Below the pieces are notes generated by a model. It did not search any database. It worked only from the letters and a program-made list of their open reading frames with translations, and was not told where the DNA came from. From positions 1 through 50,552 of the forward strand of contig JAAZKV010000028.1 of NCBI GenBank assembly GCA_012799645.1: a stretch of DNA of 50,552 nucleotides. Direction: 5' to 3'. The stretch comes from Candidatus Iainarchaeum sp. (GTDB lineage: Archaea; Iainarchaeota; Iainarchaeia; Iainarchaeales; JAAZKV01). Made by a program: the position numbers and the translations under genes. Positions 1 through 7,501 of this stretch are shown one piece after another (the stretch's first letter is position 1; every line of letters begins with the position of its first letter).

Positions 1-32
1 CAATACTCAAACTAACCAATACTCAAACTAAC
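1..32. repeat. Two perfect 16-bp direct repeats at the window edge
   Basis: The first 32 bases are two identical 16-bp units (CAATACTCAAACTAAC) and the next five bases begin a third. There is no gene here. The repeat lies downstream of the minus-strand pilin operon, and the array may continue to the left of the window. Confidence 0.8.
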
Positions 33-191
33 CAATTATTGTTCTTTATAGTATAAAAAACTTGCTTTACAAAAAAAGAAAAAAACAAATACTGAAAACA
101 AATGCAGAAAATGAAAAAATTGAAAACAAAAAATAAAATAAAAAAATAATTAAAAAAATAAAACAAAAACAATTAAAAAATAACTAATGAT

Positions 192-231
192 AAAAAAAAG
201 AATTTGTTAGAGGTTGTCCCCGAACAAATTC
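192..231 (-). terminator. Hairpin plus U-tract downstream of the pilin operon
   Basis: Read on the minus strand, just after the stop codon of the last pilin gene, there is a perfect 9-bp inverted repeat (GAATTTGTT / AACAAATTC). Inside it, after a C/U mismatch, are four more pairs (GGGG with CCUC, one a G-U) closing an ACAA tetraloop. Eight T residues follow immediately. This is the layout of a bacterial-type intrinsic terminator. Archaeal termination depends mainly on the U-tract, so the hairpin may instead protect the 3' end or stall the polymerase. The position directly after an operon supports a 3'-end role. Confidence 0.7.
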
Positions 232-246
232 AAACTAAATTACTAT

Positions 247-798
247 TTATGCATTTCTTAGTATTACTACACAAACTTTTGAGTAATCATTAGCGAATGA
301 ATCCTCACCCCATGGAACTTCAATTTCATTAAATTGCGCATCTTTTATCATAGCGCCTAATTCTGCTGGAGATACTGCACAAATAATTGTGGCTTTTGCT
401 CTCACAGGCGAATTTATCTGATTAATTACTTTTGATGTACAAGACATACCCCCATCAGGAGTATCCATATTCACTTGTGCAACCAATTTGTTTCCAGAAC
501 CACCTTCAAATTTAGAAGTGTCAAAGAATATTGCACATTCATCTATTCCACCCTTACTTGCTAACATTGAAGCACGTATTGTTTCCCTTGGTTCAAAAGT
601 AAAAGCTTGAGTAGTTTGAAGCCCATTACTATTTGAAGTAATTGTTTTTGATATTTCATCCAATGCTTTACCTGAAGGCATTATTATCCCACCTATTATT
701 GGCAATAATACAAATAGTATTGTTACTGCAACGATTGCTGCAATTAGTAATTCAAATACACTAAATGCTTGTCCCTTACTATTAATCAAAAAAATCAC
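247..798 (-). CDS. Small type IV pilin-like protein with class III signal peptide
   Basis: A 183-residue protein that starts with a short basic leader ending in SKG, then QAFSVFELLIAAIVAVTILF, a single hydrophobic helix. This is the archaeal class III (prepilin) signal: cleavage would fall after KG, leaving Gln at +1, and the helix would pack in the pilus core. The exported part is about 145 residues and contains four Cys (near 88, 119, 140 and 175) that could form disulfides. It is the last gene of a minus-strand group with the pilus ATPase, the F-domain protein and a second pilin. The start is uncertain. GTG at 798 sits 24-28 nt after a TATA box and would be leaderless. TTG at 789 lies four bases after a perfect AGGTGAT ribosome-binding site and would give a leader of only MINSKG. 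The pilin-like assignment is firm; whether it is a major or minor pilin is unknown. Confidence 0.82.
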   Translation of the reverse strand: MIFLINSKGQAFSVFELLIAAIVAVTILFVLLPIIGGIIMPSGKALDEISKTITSNSNGLQTTQAFTFEPRETIRASMLASKGGIDECAIFFDTSKFEGGSGNKLVAQVNMDTPDGGMSCTSKVINQINSPVRAKATIICAVSPAELGAMIKDAQFNEIEVPWGEDSFANDYSKVCVVILRNA

Positions 799-818
799 CT
801 AAACTAGAAACGATAAAG

Positions 819-830
819 AAGTATTTAAAT
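819..830 (-). promoter_or_regulatory. TATA box for the small pilin gene
   Basis: The minus strand reads ATTTAAATACTT. Its centre lies about 26 nt before the GTG at 798, the spacing expected for an archaeal promoter with transcription starting at or next to the start codon. This implies that the last pilin can be transcribed independently of the upstream pilus genes. Confidence 0.6.
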
Positions 831-874
831 CTAAGTGTTTGGATAGGGAAAAGAATTTTAGTGGTTTAAAAAAA

Positions 875-1459
875 CTAATCAATTATTTTTTTTCCAAAAG
901 AAACTATACAAAAATACGGACACTCATCACTAAAACTTGGCTCGCATTGTCCATACACTGTTACTTGTATTCTTTGCGAAAACTCCACTATTCTTTCACC
1001 AGTTACTTTTATTGAACCGAGTCCGCTTTGGATAAAAAAACAATCTCTTGGGTGTTGGGTTAGTGCTTCAAAACTTGTGGTATTATACATTGTTCCTTTA
1101 TTAAAAGTTAATGCTGGGGATTCAATTATTTTTCCGTCAGGAGAATTAACGATTGAAACCAAAAATGATTCAAATTCTTTAGTTGATAATGAAAGTTGTT
1201 GTTGTTCAAAGTATGAAAGCGCGGAGAGTATTGCTAAAAGTATTACGAGTCCAATTATTGCGTCAATCAATAATCTAAACACTGCTCCTGCTTGGGCTTT
1301 GTTTTCTAAAAAAAAATTTCTCAAATTCCTCTCCCCCAAAATTTTTTTCCCAAAATTTTTGTTTCCTACATTTCTGTTCCCCAAAATTTTGTTCCTCATA
1401 TTTTTGTTCTCCACAATTTTGTTCCCCGTATTTTTGTTCTCCACAATTTTGTTTTTCAT
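875..1459 (-). CDS. Pilin-like protein with a repeat-expanded 55-residue leader
   Basis: A 194-residue protein. Residues 53-56 read NKAQ, followed by a hydrophobic helix (AVFRLLIDAIIGLVILLAIL, 59-78). This matches an archaeal prepilin signal cleaved before Gln56. What is odd is the N-terminal leader of about 55 residues, made of imperfect decapeptides of the type NKIVENKNTG and encoded by 30-bp DNA repeats. Typical class III leaders are much shorter. The mature part is about 140 residues and has Cys near 153, 175, 182 and 186. The gene begins 17 bases after the stop of the F-domain gene. A GGAGG lies at the end of that upstream gene but 21 bases from this ATG, so the true start could be the internal ATG at 1399 (residue 21) or a non-standard codon. 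Co-transcription with the pilus machinery is likely. Confidence 0.75.
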   Translation of the reverse strand: MKNKIVENKNTGNKIVENKNMRNKILGNRNVGNKNFGKKILGERNLRNFFLENKAQAGAVFRLLIDAIIGLVILLAILSALSYFEQQQLSLSTKEFESFLVSIVNSPDGKIIESPALTFNKGTMYNTTSFEALTQHPRDCFFIQSGLGSIKVTGERIVEFSQRIQVTVYGQCEPSFSDECPYFCIVSFGKKIID

Positions 1460-1470
1460 GTTTTTGTTTT
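1350..1470. repeat. 30-bp tandem repeats inside the prepilin leader
   Basis: About four imperfect 30-bp units, each pairing a CCA(C/A)AATTTTGTTCC half with a TATTTTTGTTCT half. They encode Asn/Lys-rich decapeptides on the minus strand. The unit length is a multiple of three, so gain or loss of a unit keeps the frame. Confidence 0.8.
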
Positions 1471-1476
1471 CTGTTT

Positions 1477-3906
1477 TTATCCTCCGCCCATTACTAGTGA
1501 GATTGCTGTGTTTGCTATTATTACTGTTATTACGAATACTGCTACTGCTATTGGTAAGCTTGTTGCTAAGTTTATTCTAAACAACAAATCGTTATCTTCT
1601 TTTATTTTTGTGGTGAAGTATAACAAAATTATTACTATTTCTATTACGTATATTGCTATGATTATAAAGAATATTGTGGGGGTAGCGAATGTTTGGAATG
1701 TTGTTGCATCAATTTTGAATAATGAATCAACATTTATTGCTGATGTTCCTGTAAAATCTGCTATTGAAGAACTATCAAATCCTGACATGTTTTCAAATGA
1801 AGGATCTGCTACTACGCTTGCTAGTGTGGTCATCACTACTTTTTGTAAAGCTACAGTGATTCCTAAAACCATTGGTCCAATAAATATTGCCATTGTTGTC
1901 ATGGTTGCTGTCACATCACTCACCATGTTTTTTAGTGATTTGTTTACTTTGTCCATGTTTTCCATTTGGAGTGAGAGTGACATTAGTGTTCTTGAAGCAA
2001 CTTCTACTCCTAAATTTACTGAATCAACTAATAATCTCATCGCGGTGTCTAGTGTTTTTGAAGGAATGTTTTTCATTGAACCATAAATTGGATCAAATAT
2101 TGCGTTTTCAAGTGAGAGTCCCATTAGTTCAATGTTTTCAACTGTTTTTCCAAATATTCTTTGACTTATCACTAAATTGGGTAAAAAGTTTTTTGCACTT
2201 TTTAAAGCGTTTTCCACCGGTTTGTTTTCACCCATTCTTGAAGCAATCACATACATTGATTCTTTGAACTCGTCCTCCATCGCTATTATTGCTAGTTGGG
2301 ATTTTCTTTTGTAAATATTTCTGTAATAAAGCAAGAAACACGCTGCGAGGGTGATGGTGAGCATCATTCCTGATAATAAAATTAATCTTGATGGATCGGT
2401 TTTTGGATCACTTGTGAATTTTAAATAATCAGAACTTACTTTTGCTTTTGCTGAAATTGGGTCAACTCCTTGACTAATTAGTTCTTTGTAATATGATCCT
2501 TCTTCTACCACAATATAGTCAAAGAAAATCAAGTTTGTTGATTTTCCAAAATAATCTTTTTCTTTAAACTCTTGGACTAGTAATTCTTCTATTGATTTAT
2601 CCGGACCCAATAATTGCATTGGGGGGTTGTATTCGTCAGAAGTGTTAAGCAATATTAGTGGTGGAATTCCTTGTGTTGAAATTATTAGTGAAACAATGAA
2701 ACCAATTATTAGTATTCCAATTGCTCCCACTCTTGCGTCTAATTTTATTCCCATTATACTCATTTGCCATTTTTTTGGTAACTCTGGGTAATCATCGTTT
2801 ATCATTGGTGGTTCGTATGTTGGTGGGCGTTGTTTGATAACTTTTTTTGCAAAAGAAAAAGCAACGAATGGGATTGCTACACAATAAATCATTATTAGTA
2901 TTATTGGTTGGGCAAAGGGCGCTCCTGAAAATGCTGATCCTACTGGGAGAATAATAATCAAAATTAGTGGGAGCAATATTCCTAAATAGAACAACATTAT
3001 TGATGGTTGGTTAAGTGATCTTGCATAATCCTCCATTTTTGATTTCACACTATTTAACACTTCAAGCATTGTTTTGTCTAAGAGTTGGTATCTGTTTGAT
3101 TCTATTGGTTCCATTACACTTGCACGTATTTTCATTAGTGATTCTTTTAGTTCGGTTGAATACGCGCCCCACCTATATGCTAGTGCATCAAGTCCTTCTG
3201 ATACTGAACTATACACTCCTATTTGGAAATCCCAAATCAATCTCTTAAAATCTGTCGCAACTTTTCCTCTTCCGTGTTTTGCTGAAAACTCTATTGCTTT
3301 TTCTAAATTAGGAACAAGCTTCATTGACATTATCATATACCCAATCATTTCCGGAACATAAGTGAGGGCTTTGTTTTTTTCATCCTCTGCTGCAATAATT
3401 GGAATGTTGTATATTGAGTAAATAAATAATCCAATTATTGTTGCTACAAAAAAAACTAATCCGAAAAAAATTATTGCTGCTGTGTCAGCACCAAACAAAT
3501 TTGTTAAAAATGGAGTCATTCCAAATAGTTCTTCAGTACTAAAATCCCCAAACTCTATTCCTACCCCAAAAACAAAAACAAGAATCAAAAAAATTACTGC
3601 AGGAATTAATGCTAACACAAAAGATCCTTTTATTGCTGCAAAAAAATCCCCTGCACTTAATCTCCACCCCAAAAAACGAACTGCTTCGGCGTGTTTTTCT
3701 GGAAACACTGCATCTTTAGCGAACTCTGGAAATCGTGCCCTCATCCCTTTACAATATTTAACAAACTCTGGATCCGGTTCAATTACTGATTTTGTTTCAC
3801 CATCAAAATCCTCACTAACAGTAGTGATTCCTCTGTATATTTGTCCAGGAGAAAGAGTAGGGCCTTGATTCATTCCGAAATCTTTTTGACTTATTTTTCT
3901 AGCCAT
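1477..3906 (-). CDS. Type IV pilus/T2SS F-type membrane platform protein, two F domains
   Basis: An 809-residue polytopic membrane protein of the FlaJ/TadC/GspF (T2SSF) type. By family knowledge it is the inner-membrane platform that the assembly ATPase acts on. Two membrane segments (about 90-117 and 143-171) precede a cytoplasmic helical F domain (about 172-300, with PEMIGYMIMSMKLVPNLEKA). Further membrane helices lie around 303-355, 391-417 and 507-530, followed by a second F domain (about 540-680, with MYVIASRMGENKPVENALKS) and C-terminal membrane helices. The repeated M-x(2-5)-S-x-K/R ... A pattern shows an internal duplication. Family members with one F domain are about half this length. 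The start ATG at 3906 is clear. It lies downstream of the ATPase gene across a 370-bp low-complexity gap and is followed after 17 bases by a pilin. The family call is confident; the surface structure it builds is not known. Confidence 0.88.
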   Translation of the reverse strand: MARKISQKDFGMNQGPTLSPGQIYRGITTVSEDFDGETKSVIEPDPEFVKYCKGMRARFPEFAKDAVFPEKHAEAVRFLGWRLSAGDFFAAIKGSFVLALIPAVIFLILVFVFGVGIEFGDFSTEELFGMTPFLTNLFGADTAAIIFFGLVFFVATIIGLFIYSIYNIPIIAAEDEKNKALTYVPEMIGYMIMSMKLVPNLEKAIEFSAKHGRGKVATDFKRLIWDFQIGVYSSVSEGLDALAYRWGAYSTELKESLMKIRASVMEPIESNRYQLLDKTMLEVLNSVKSKMEDYARSLNQPSIMLFYLGILLPLILIIILPVGSAFSGAPFAQPIILIMIYCVAIPFVAFSFAKKVIKQRPPTYEPPMINDDYPELPKKWQMSIMGIKLDARVGAIGILIIGFIVSLIISTQGIPPLILLNTSDEYNPPMQLLGPDKSIEELLVQEFKEKDYFGKSTNLIFFDYIVVEEGSYYKELISQGVDPISAKAKVSSDYLKFTSDPKTDPSRLILLSGMMLTITLAACFLLYYRNIYKRKSQLAIIAMEDEFKESMYVIASRMGENKPVENALKSAKNFLPNLVISQRIFGKTVENIELMGLSLENAIFDPIYGSMKNIPSKTLDTAMRLLVDSVNLGVEVASRTLMSLSLQMENMDKVNKSLKNMVSDVTATMTTMAIFIGPMVLGITVALQKVVMTTLASVVADPSFENMSGFDSSSIADFTGTSAINVDSLFKIDATTFQTFATPTIFFIIIAIYVIEIVIILLYFTTKIKEDNDLLFRINLATSLPIAVAVFVITVIIANTAISLVMGGG

Positions 3907-4276
3907 AACAAAACCAAATCCATTTTCAAATCATTTTCAAATCATTTTCAAATCATTTTTTTAATTTTAAATTTTGATTTTTAATTCAACTATTTTAATT
4001 TTAATTTCAAATTTTAATTTCAAAATTTTTAATTTTAATTTCAAATTTTAATTTCAAAATTTAATTTTCATTTTTTCAAATCATTTTTTTGTTTCCAATC
4101 CCTAATTTTAAATTTTTTATTTCCAAAATTTTAATTTTCTTTCTAATTTTTTATTCTTCTTTCAATTTTCAATCATTTTTTTATTTTTTTTTACTTTCAA
4201 TTTTTTTCTTTTTTTTTATTTTATTTTTTTTATTTTTTTATTTTTTTTATTTTCTGTTTTTGTTTTTTTGTGTTTT
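3907..4276. other. Low-complexity AT spacer between pilus ATPase and platform genes
   Basis: This stretch holds no gene. It is almost pure A/T with C on the plus strand, built of degenerate repeats: four near-perfect 11-bp units (TCATTTTCAAA) at 3920-3961, then loose repeats of ATTTTAATTTCAAA to about 4080, then long T runs. On the minus (sense) strand it is A-rich with some G. T-rich minus-strand runs that could end transcription are not evident, so read-through from the ATPase gene is possible. Confidence 0.7.
3920..3961. repeat. 11-bp tandem repeat TCATTTTCAAA, about four units
   Basis: Three and a half to four consecutive 11-bp units begin just upstream (minus strand) of the platform gene's ATG at 3906. 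They may set the distance to the promoter or ribosome-binding site of that gene. Confidence 0.75.
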
Positions 4277-6577
4277 TTATTCTTCAACTTTTTTTTCAGG
4301 TTTTTGTTTTTGGATTTTTGGGAGGAGGGTGGTGGTTACCCAGTTTTTCCATTTGCCTAGTAATTGGTCGTAGTCTATTTTTCCTGTTTCTTCTAGCATT
4401 TCTTCTTTTAGTAGTAGTAGTTTGTTGTTGCACAAACTAGTGTTTTCTGATTCTAGTAGGTGTGGGATTTTGTGTTGGTTTTTTAGTTCTACTAAAAATA
4501 ATTTCGCGCTTCCTCTCATTTTTATATCCGCCCAAATATCGTTTATTGATAGTCCTGATGTTTTTTGGATTTTTTTCAACAATTCACTTTCTTTCAAATT
4601 GTCTTCCATTAGTTCTAGTGAATCTTTTCCTGCATCGTATTTCATTAAATCAAGGAGTCCTCCTTCTCTTTGTGGTTCTTCGTTCCAATATTTTTTTATC
4701 TCTGTGATCTCTGTTATTCTTCTGTGTCTTTTTAAACTTCCTTTGAATCTTATTGGACGTGCTACTATTACTAGATCGGTTGCTTTGAATGAAGTGGTTG
4801 GTACTTCTAAATCATTTACTACTCTGTCCCACACCGCGTATGCACTGTCAGCGTGGATTGTTCCCATTACCACATTTCCTGCTGCTCCTACTCTCATTGC
4901 TTCGTAAAGCACTTTTGCTTCTTTTGATCGAACCTCTCCTACTATTATTGCGGAGTCACCTAAACGCAGTGCTGTTCTTAACGCTTCTTCTGGAGATACT
5001 TCTGTTTCTGTTTTTGATACACTTATCGCTGATTTTGTTTTCAAACTTTGAATATTGAATCCAATGTCTTTCATGTACCCAACAGGTATTTCTAAAGTAT
5101 CTTCGGTTGTAATTATTCTTGAGTTTTGTGGGATCTCTAACATTAGTGCTTGTAAGAGCGAGGTTTTTCCTGATCCTCTTGAACCCGCAACAAGAGTGGT
5201 TGATTGCATATCAATAAAGAAAGACAAGAGTCCTGCTGCTAGAGGGTTTAAGAAATTCACGTCAATGAATTGTTCAAGAGTCCATGGAGTGGTTTTGTGT
5301 AAACGAAAAGCAAAAGCTGTTCCGCTTGGAGAAAGCGGAGGACCGATCACTGCTACTCTTGTTTCTAGATCAGGCAAATCAAAATCAAGCACTGGGTGAG
5401 CTTCATCAAATGGTCTTGAACTCATTGCACGAAGTTTTGAGATTAAAGAATTTGCTTCACTTTCTGTGAAAGTTACGTTTGTTTGGCATTGTCCATAATC
5501 AGAGTGAACAATATAAATTGGTTTTCCTCCAATTGGCGAATCCAAATAAATATCAGTTATTTTTCTATCGTTCAATAAAACTTCCAAAATCCCATAACCC
5601 ACAGTGTAACGAGCAACCACTTTACTTAATGAATTCATATCAGCAGGAGTTAGTGTTATTTTGTGAAACTCTGCAACCTCTCTTATTGTTGCTTCGTAAA
5701 GTCTTTCAAAATATTTTCTAGAAGTAGCAACAGTGCTTAGAGAAATTCTTCCAGGTTTGTAAGAAGCAACTATTTCTCTTGTTTTTGATAAAACAAAGTA
5801 CTGGTCAGGGGCTAAAGAGTATTCTGGGGGATTTACGTAATAAAGTTTTTCTACTTTTGTGGAATCAGAAAAAATTTGCACACTTGATTCTCTAACCGCG
5901 TACTCGTCAAGCAAATCAAGTTCTTCCATTCCTTTGAAGGATAATTTTGATCCAATAAAACTTGGTTTAATATCAGCTTCTAAAAGTGATTTGTAAATTT
6001 GAACAGTGTCAGGAACCTCTCTTAGTTCTGTTAAAATTTTTTTTGCCCTAATAACTAAAAGAGTGGAATCAAACCTGTTTCTTAAATTCACAAGAGTGGC
6101 TAAATAAGGTTCTGAACAATTAGTGTATCTCGCATCCCCTTGTTTCATTTTTCCTTCTTCTCTTCTAAGTTCATTGATTAGAGTAAGGTAAGCTAATAGA
6201 GGATCGTAAGTTATCATATCATTAGTGATTTTTACTATTACTTGATGGCGTTCTGGAAAAAACGCTTCACACTCTTGAAGAGGTTTTCCTAAATGATTAT
6301 AACTCCAAACATTTTCTAAAACAAATTTTTGACCAAGGTTAGCAATCTCTTCAAGCATTTTTGTTTGTGATTCCTCATACACTCTTTCATAAACCTCGGA
6401 AAGAACTATTTTATCAGCTTCAACTTCTTGCAAAATTTTTATTGCGTGAAACCTACACCGATGATCTTCGGCCAAACTAGCTCCAAATACACAATGTTTA
6501 CAATCAAAAATCAGTGCTCGTTTTCCACCAACATCTTTAACAATAAATTCCCCAACCTTAAATCCACCAATCTTCAT
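4277..6577 (-). CDS. Type II/IV secretion (pilus assembly) ATPase, GspE/FlaI superfamily
   Basis: A 766-residue protein. By family it is the hexameric cytoplasmic ATPase that drives pilin assembly. The motor motifs are complete: Walker A GSRGSGKT (465-472), the Asp-box segment ITTEDTLEIP (about 489-498), the Walker B region SAIIVGEVR (about 542-550) and the His box GTIHADS (about 572-578). The N-terminal domain before the motor is unusually long and begins with C26-x2-C29-x11-C41-x2-H44, a likely metal-binding cluster. About 60 lysine/glutamate-rich residues close the C terminus. It heads the pilus gene set, with the F-domain protein next downstream. The ATG at 6577 lies in a 32-bp sequence duplicated 116 bp upstream, so translation may be affected by a short leader ORF (6634-6693). 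Whether it serves a pilus, an archaellum-like filament or secretion cannot be told from sequence; no other archaellum genes are present. Confidence 0.93.
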   Translation of the reverse strand: MKIGGFKVGEFIVKDVGGKRALIFDCKHCVFGASLAEDHRCRFHAIKILQEVEADKIVLSEVYERVYEESQTKMLEEIANLGQKFVLENVWSYNHLGKPLQECEAFFPERHQVIVKITNDMITYDPLLAYLTLINELRREEGKMKQGDARYTNCSEPYLATLVNLRNRFDSTLLVIRAKKILTELREVPDTVQIYKSLLEADIKPSFIGSKLSFKGMEELDLLDEYAVRESSVQIFSDSTKVEKLYYVNPPEYSLAPDQYFVLSKTREIVASYKPGRISLSTVATSRKYFERLYEATIREVAEFHKITLTPADMNSLSKVVARYTVGYGILEVLLNDRKITDIYLDSPIGGKPIYIVHSDYGQCQTNVTFTESEANSLISKLRAMSSRPFDEAHPVLDFDLPDLETRVAVIGPPLSPSGTAFAFRLHKTTPWTLEQFIDVNFLNPLAAGLLSFFIDMQSTTLVAGSRGSGKTSLLQALMLEIPQNSRIITTEDTLEIPVGYMKDIGFNIQSLKTKSAISVSKTETEVSPEEALRTALRLGDSAIIVGEVRSKEAKVLYEAMRVGAAGNVVMGTIHADSAYAVWDRVVNDLEVPTTSFKATDLVIVARPIRFKGSLKRHRRITEITEIKKYWNEEPQREGGLLDLMKYDAGKDSLELMEDNLKESELLKKIQKTSGLSINDIWADIKMRGSAKLFLVELKNQHKIPHLLESENTSLCNNKLLLLKEEMLEETGKIDYDQLLGKWKNWVTTTLLPKIQKQKPEKKVEE

Positions 6578-6708
6578 CCAACATCACAACACAAAAATTA
6601 TACAAATCACACAACACACAACTTACACATAAATTACACACAAGCCTCGCATCGCTCTGCCGAAACTGAGCCTTTGAATCCACCAATCTTCATCCAACAT
6701 CACAACAC
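6561..6708. repeat. 32-bp perfect direct repeat around the ATPase start codon
   Basis: Positions 6561-6592 and 6677-6708 are identical over 32 bases. On the minus strand each copy spans about 15 bases before the ATG and the first six codons of the ATPase (MKIGGF). The upstream copy therefore presents a second, decoy start. The spacer includes a GC-richer island at about 6642-6674 that stands out from the surroundings. Confidence 0.85.
6634..6693 (-). CDS. Possible 19-residue leader peptide made from the duplicated ATPase start
   Basis: On the minus strand the upstream copy of the 32-bp repeat opens a 19-codon ORF (MKIGGFKGSVSAERCEACV, then TAA). It begins with the same seven residues as the ATPase and ends 56 bases before the true ATPase ATG. 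A TATA-like element at about 6741-6748 would place transcription start near 6720, so the ORF would lie in the ATPase 5' leader. It could be a regulatory leader peptide, the debris of a tandem duplication, or an assembly artefact. Nothing shows that it is translated. Confidence 0.35.
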   Translation of the reverse strand: MKIGGFKGSVSAERCEACV

Positions 6709-6740
6709 GAATAATTGCTCATAATAAAAATACTTTACTA

Positions 6741-6750
6741 ATATAAAAAG
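6741..6750 (-). promoter_or_regulatory. Probable TATA box for the pilus ATPase transcript
   Basis: The minus strand reads CTTTTTATAT. Start would fall about 26 nt further, near 6720, giving an ATPase 5' leader of about 140 nt that contains the short ORF and both copies of the 32-bp repeat. A weaker alternative TATTTTTATTA lies at about 6724-6734. Confidence 0.4.
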
Positions 6751-6822
6751 AAAACTATTGAATGATTTTTTGGGTTTTTTGAACAAACAAAGTTTTTAGA
6801 GATTTTTTTTGATTCTGAAAAG

Positions 6823-6832
6823 ATTATTAAAC
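6823..6832 (+). promoter_or_regulatory. TATA box for the archaeosortase gene
   Basis: TTATTAAAC is centred about 26 nt before the ATG at 6854. That is the distance for a leaderless archaeal transcript, and no ribosome-binding site precedes the ATG. Confidence 0.5.
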
Positions 6833-6853
6833 AGTTTAATGTAGTTTTTTGTT

Positions 6854-7501
6854 ATGAAAAAAAACAAAAAAAGTGCTTTTTCTAAAAACAAAAAAACAAC
6901 GAACAATAATTCAAAAAGTTTTTTTGAAAAAATAAAAAATTATTATTACAAAATAGAAGAGAGTGTTAAAAAGAATCCAAAAAAACAATTTATTTATTTT
7001 GTGTTAGGGTTTGTTTTGGTTTATTTAATATTAACAGAAATTGTTTATGCGTTTCCGAAAGGATTTTTTGAAAATTTTGTGGGAGAGCAAGTAAATTTTT
7101 TACTAAACCTAAGTGGAATAAAAACTATTGTTACTAATGGGCAAGTGTTTGAAATGTTTTTGCCCGAAAGCGAAAAAACAATAATAATTTCTTGGCTATG
7201 CAGCGGAGTGTTGGAAATAATAATTCTAATATCAACAATGATAGTGACCTTTGGGGTACGCGCGAGAGAAAAAATAATCGGAATAATTTCAGCGTTAATT
7301 CTTGGACACTTTTTTAATTTATTACGAATTATGATAACTATTCAAATCATCATCACTCAAAATGCTCAAACTTTTGAACTCGCTCACGATTTACTTTTTA
7401 GAGCAACTTTGTTTTTGTACATTGTAATTGTTTACACTTTGTGGTTTGGTTGGGGAATAAAAAAAACGAGCGAAGAAAAAATTGAAAAAATAAAAAAATG
7501 A
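6854..7501 (+). CDS. Exosortase/archaeosortase-family transpeptidase
   Basis: A 215-residue membrane protein with a 40-residue Lys/Asn-rich cytoplasmic start and several hydrophobic helices (about 46-67, 108-133, 138-166 and 180-201). The catalytic residues of the exosortase/archaeosortase family are recognisable: Cys116 in SWLCSGVLE, Arg158 in FNLLRIM and His178 in FELAHDLLFR. Family members cleave proteins near a C-terminal tripartite sorting tail (short motif, membrane helix, basic end) and transfer them to another anchor. No protein in this window carries such a tail at its C terminus, so its substrate lies elsewhere or has an unfamiliar signal. The gene is divergent from the pilus ATPase and stands just before GP1. 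ATG 6854 is supported by the leaderless promoter. Fairly sure of the family, not of the role. Confidence 0.8.
   Translation: MKKNKKSAFSKNKKTTNNNSKSFFEKIKNYYYKIEESVKKNPKKQFIYFVLGFVLVYLILTEIVYAFPKGFFENFVGEQVNFLLNLSGIKTIVTNGQVFEMFLPESEKTIIISWLCSGVLEIIILISTMIVTFGVRAREKIIGIISALILGHFFNLLRIMITIQIIITQNAQTFELAHDLLFRATLFLYIVIVYTLWFGWGIKKTSEEKIEKIKK

Noticed and set aside
1508-2086. A 192-codon plus-strand ORF opposite the platform gene
   Set aside because: It is a shadow of the C-terminal membrane helices of the F-domain protein, whose family motifs are clear on the minus strand.
4089-4373. A Phe-rich ORF on the plus strand
   Set aside because: It is the translation of poly-T low-complexity DNA running into the 3' end of the ATPase gene; no protein-like composition.
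247-6577. Calling the pilus genes an archaellum operon
   Set aside because: Only the ATPase and platform families are shared with archaella. No recognisable archaellin or other archaellum accessory genes are present, and the platform is a double-F form.
6642-6674. A GC-richer island considered as a small structured RNA
   Set aside because: I could not find a stem of useful length in it, and it reads through as part of the 19-codon leader ORF; not enough to call an RNA gene.
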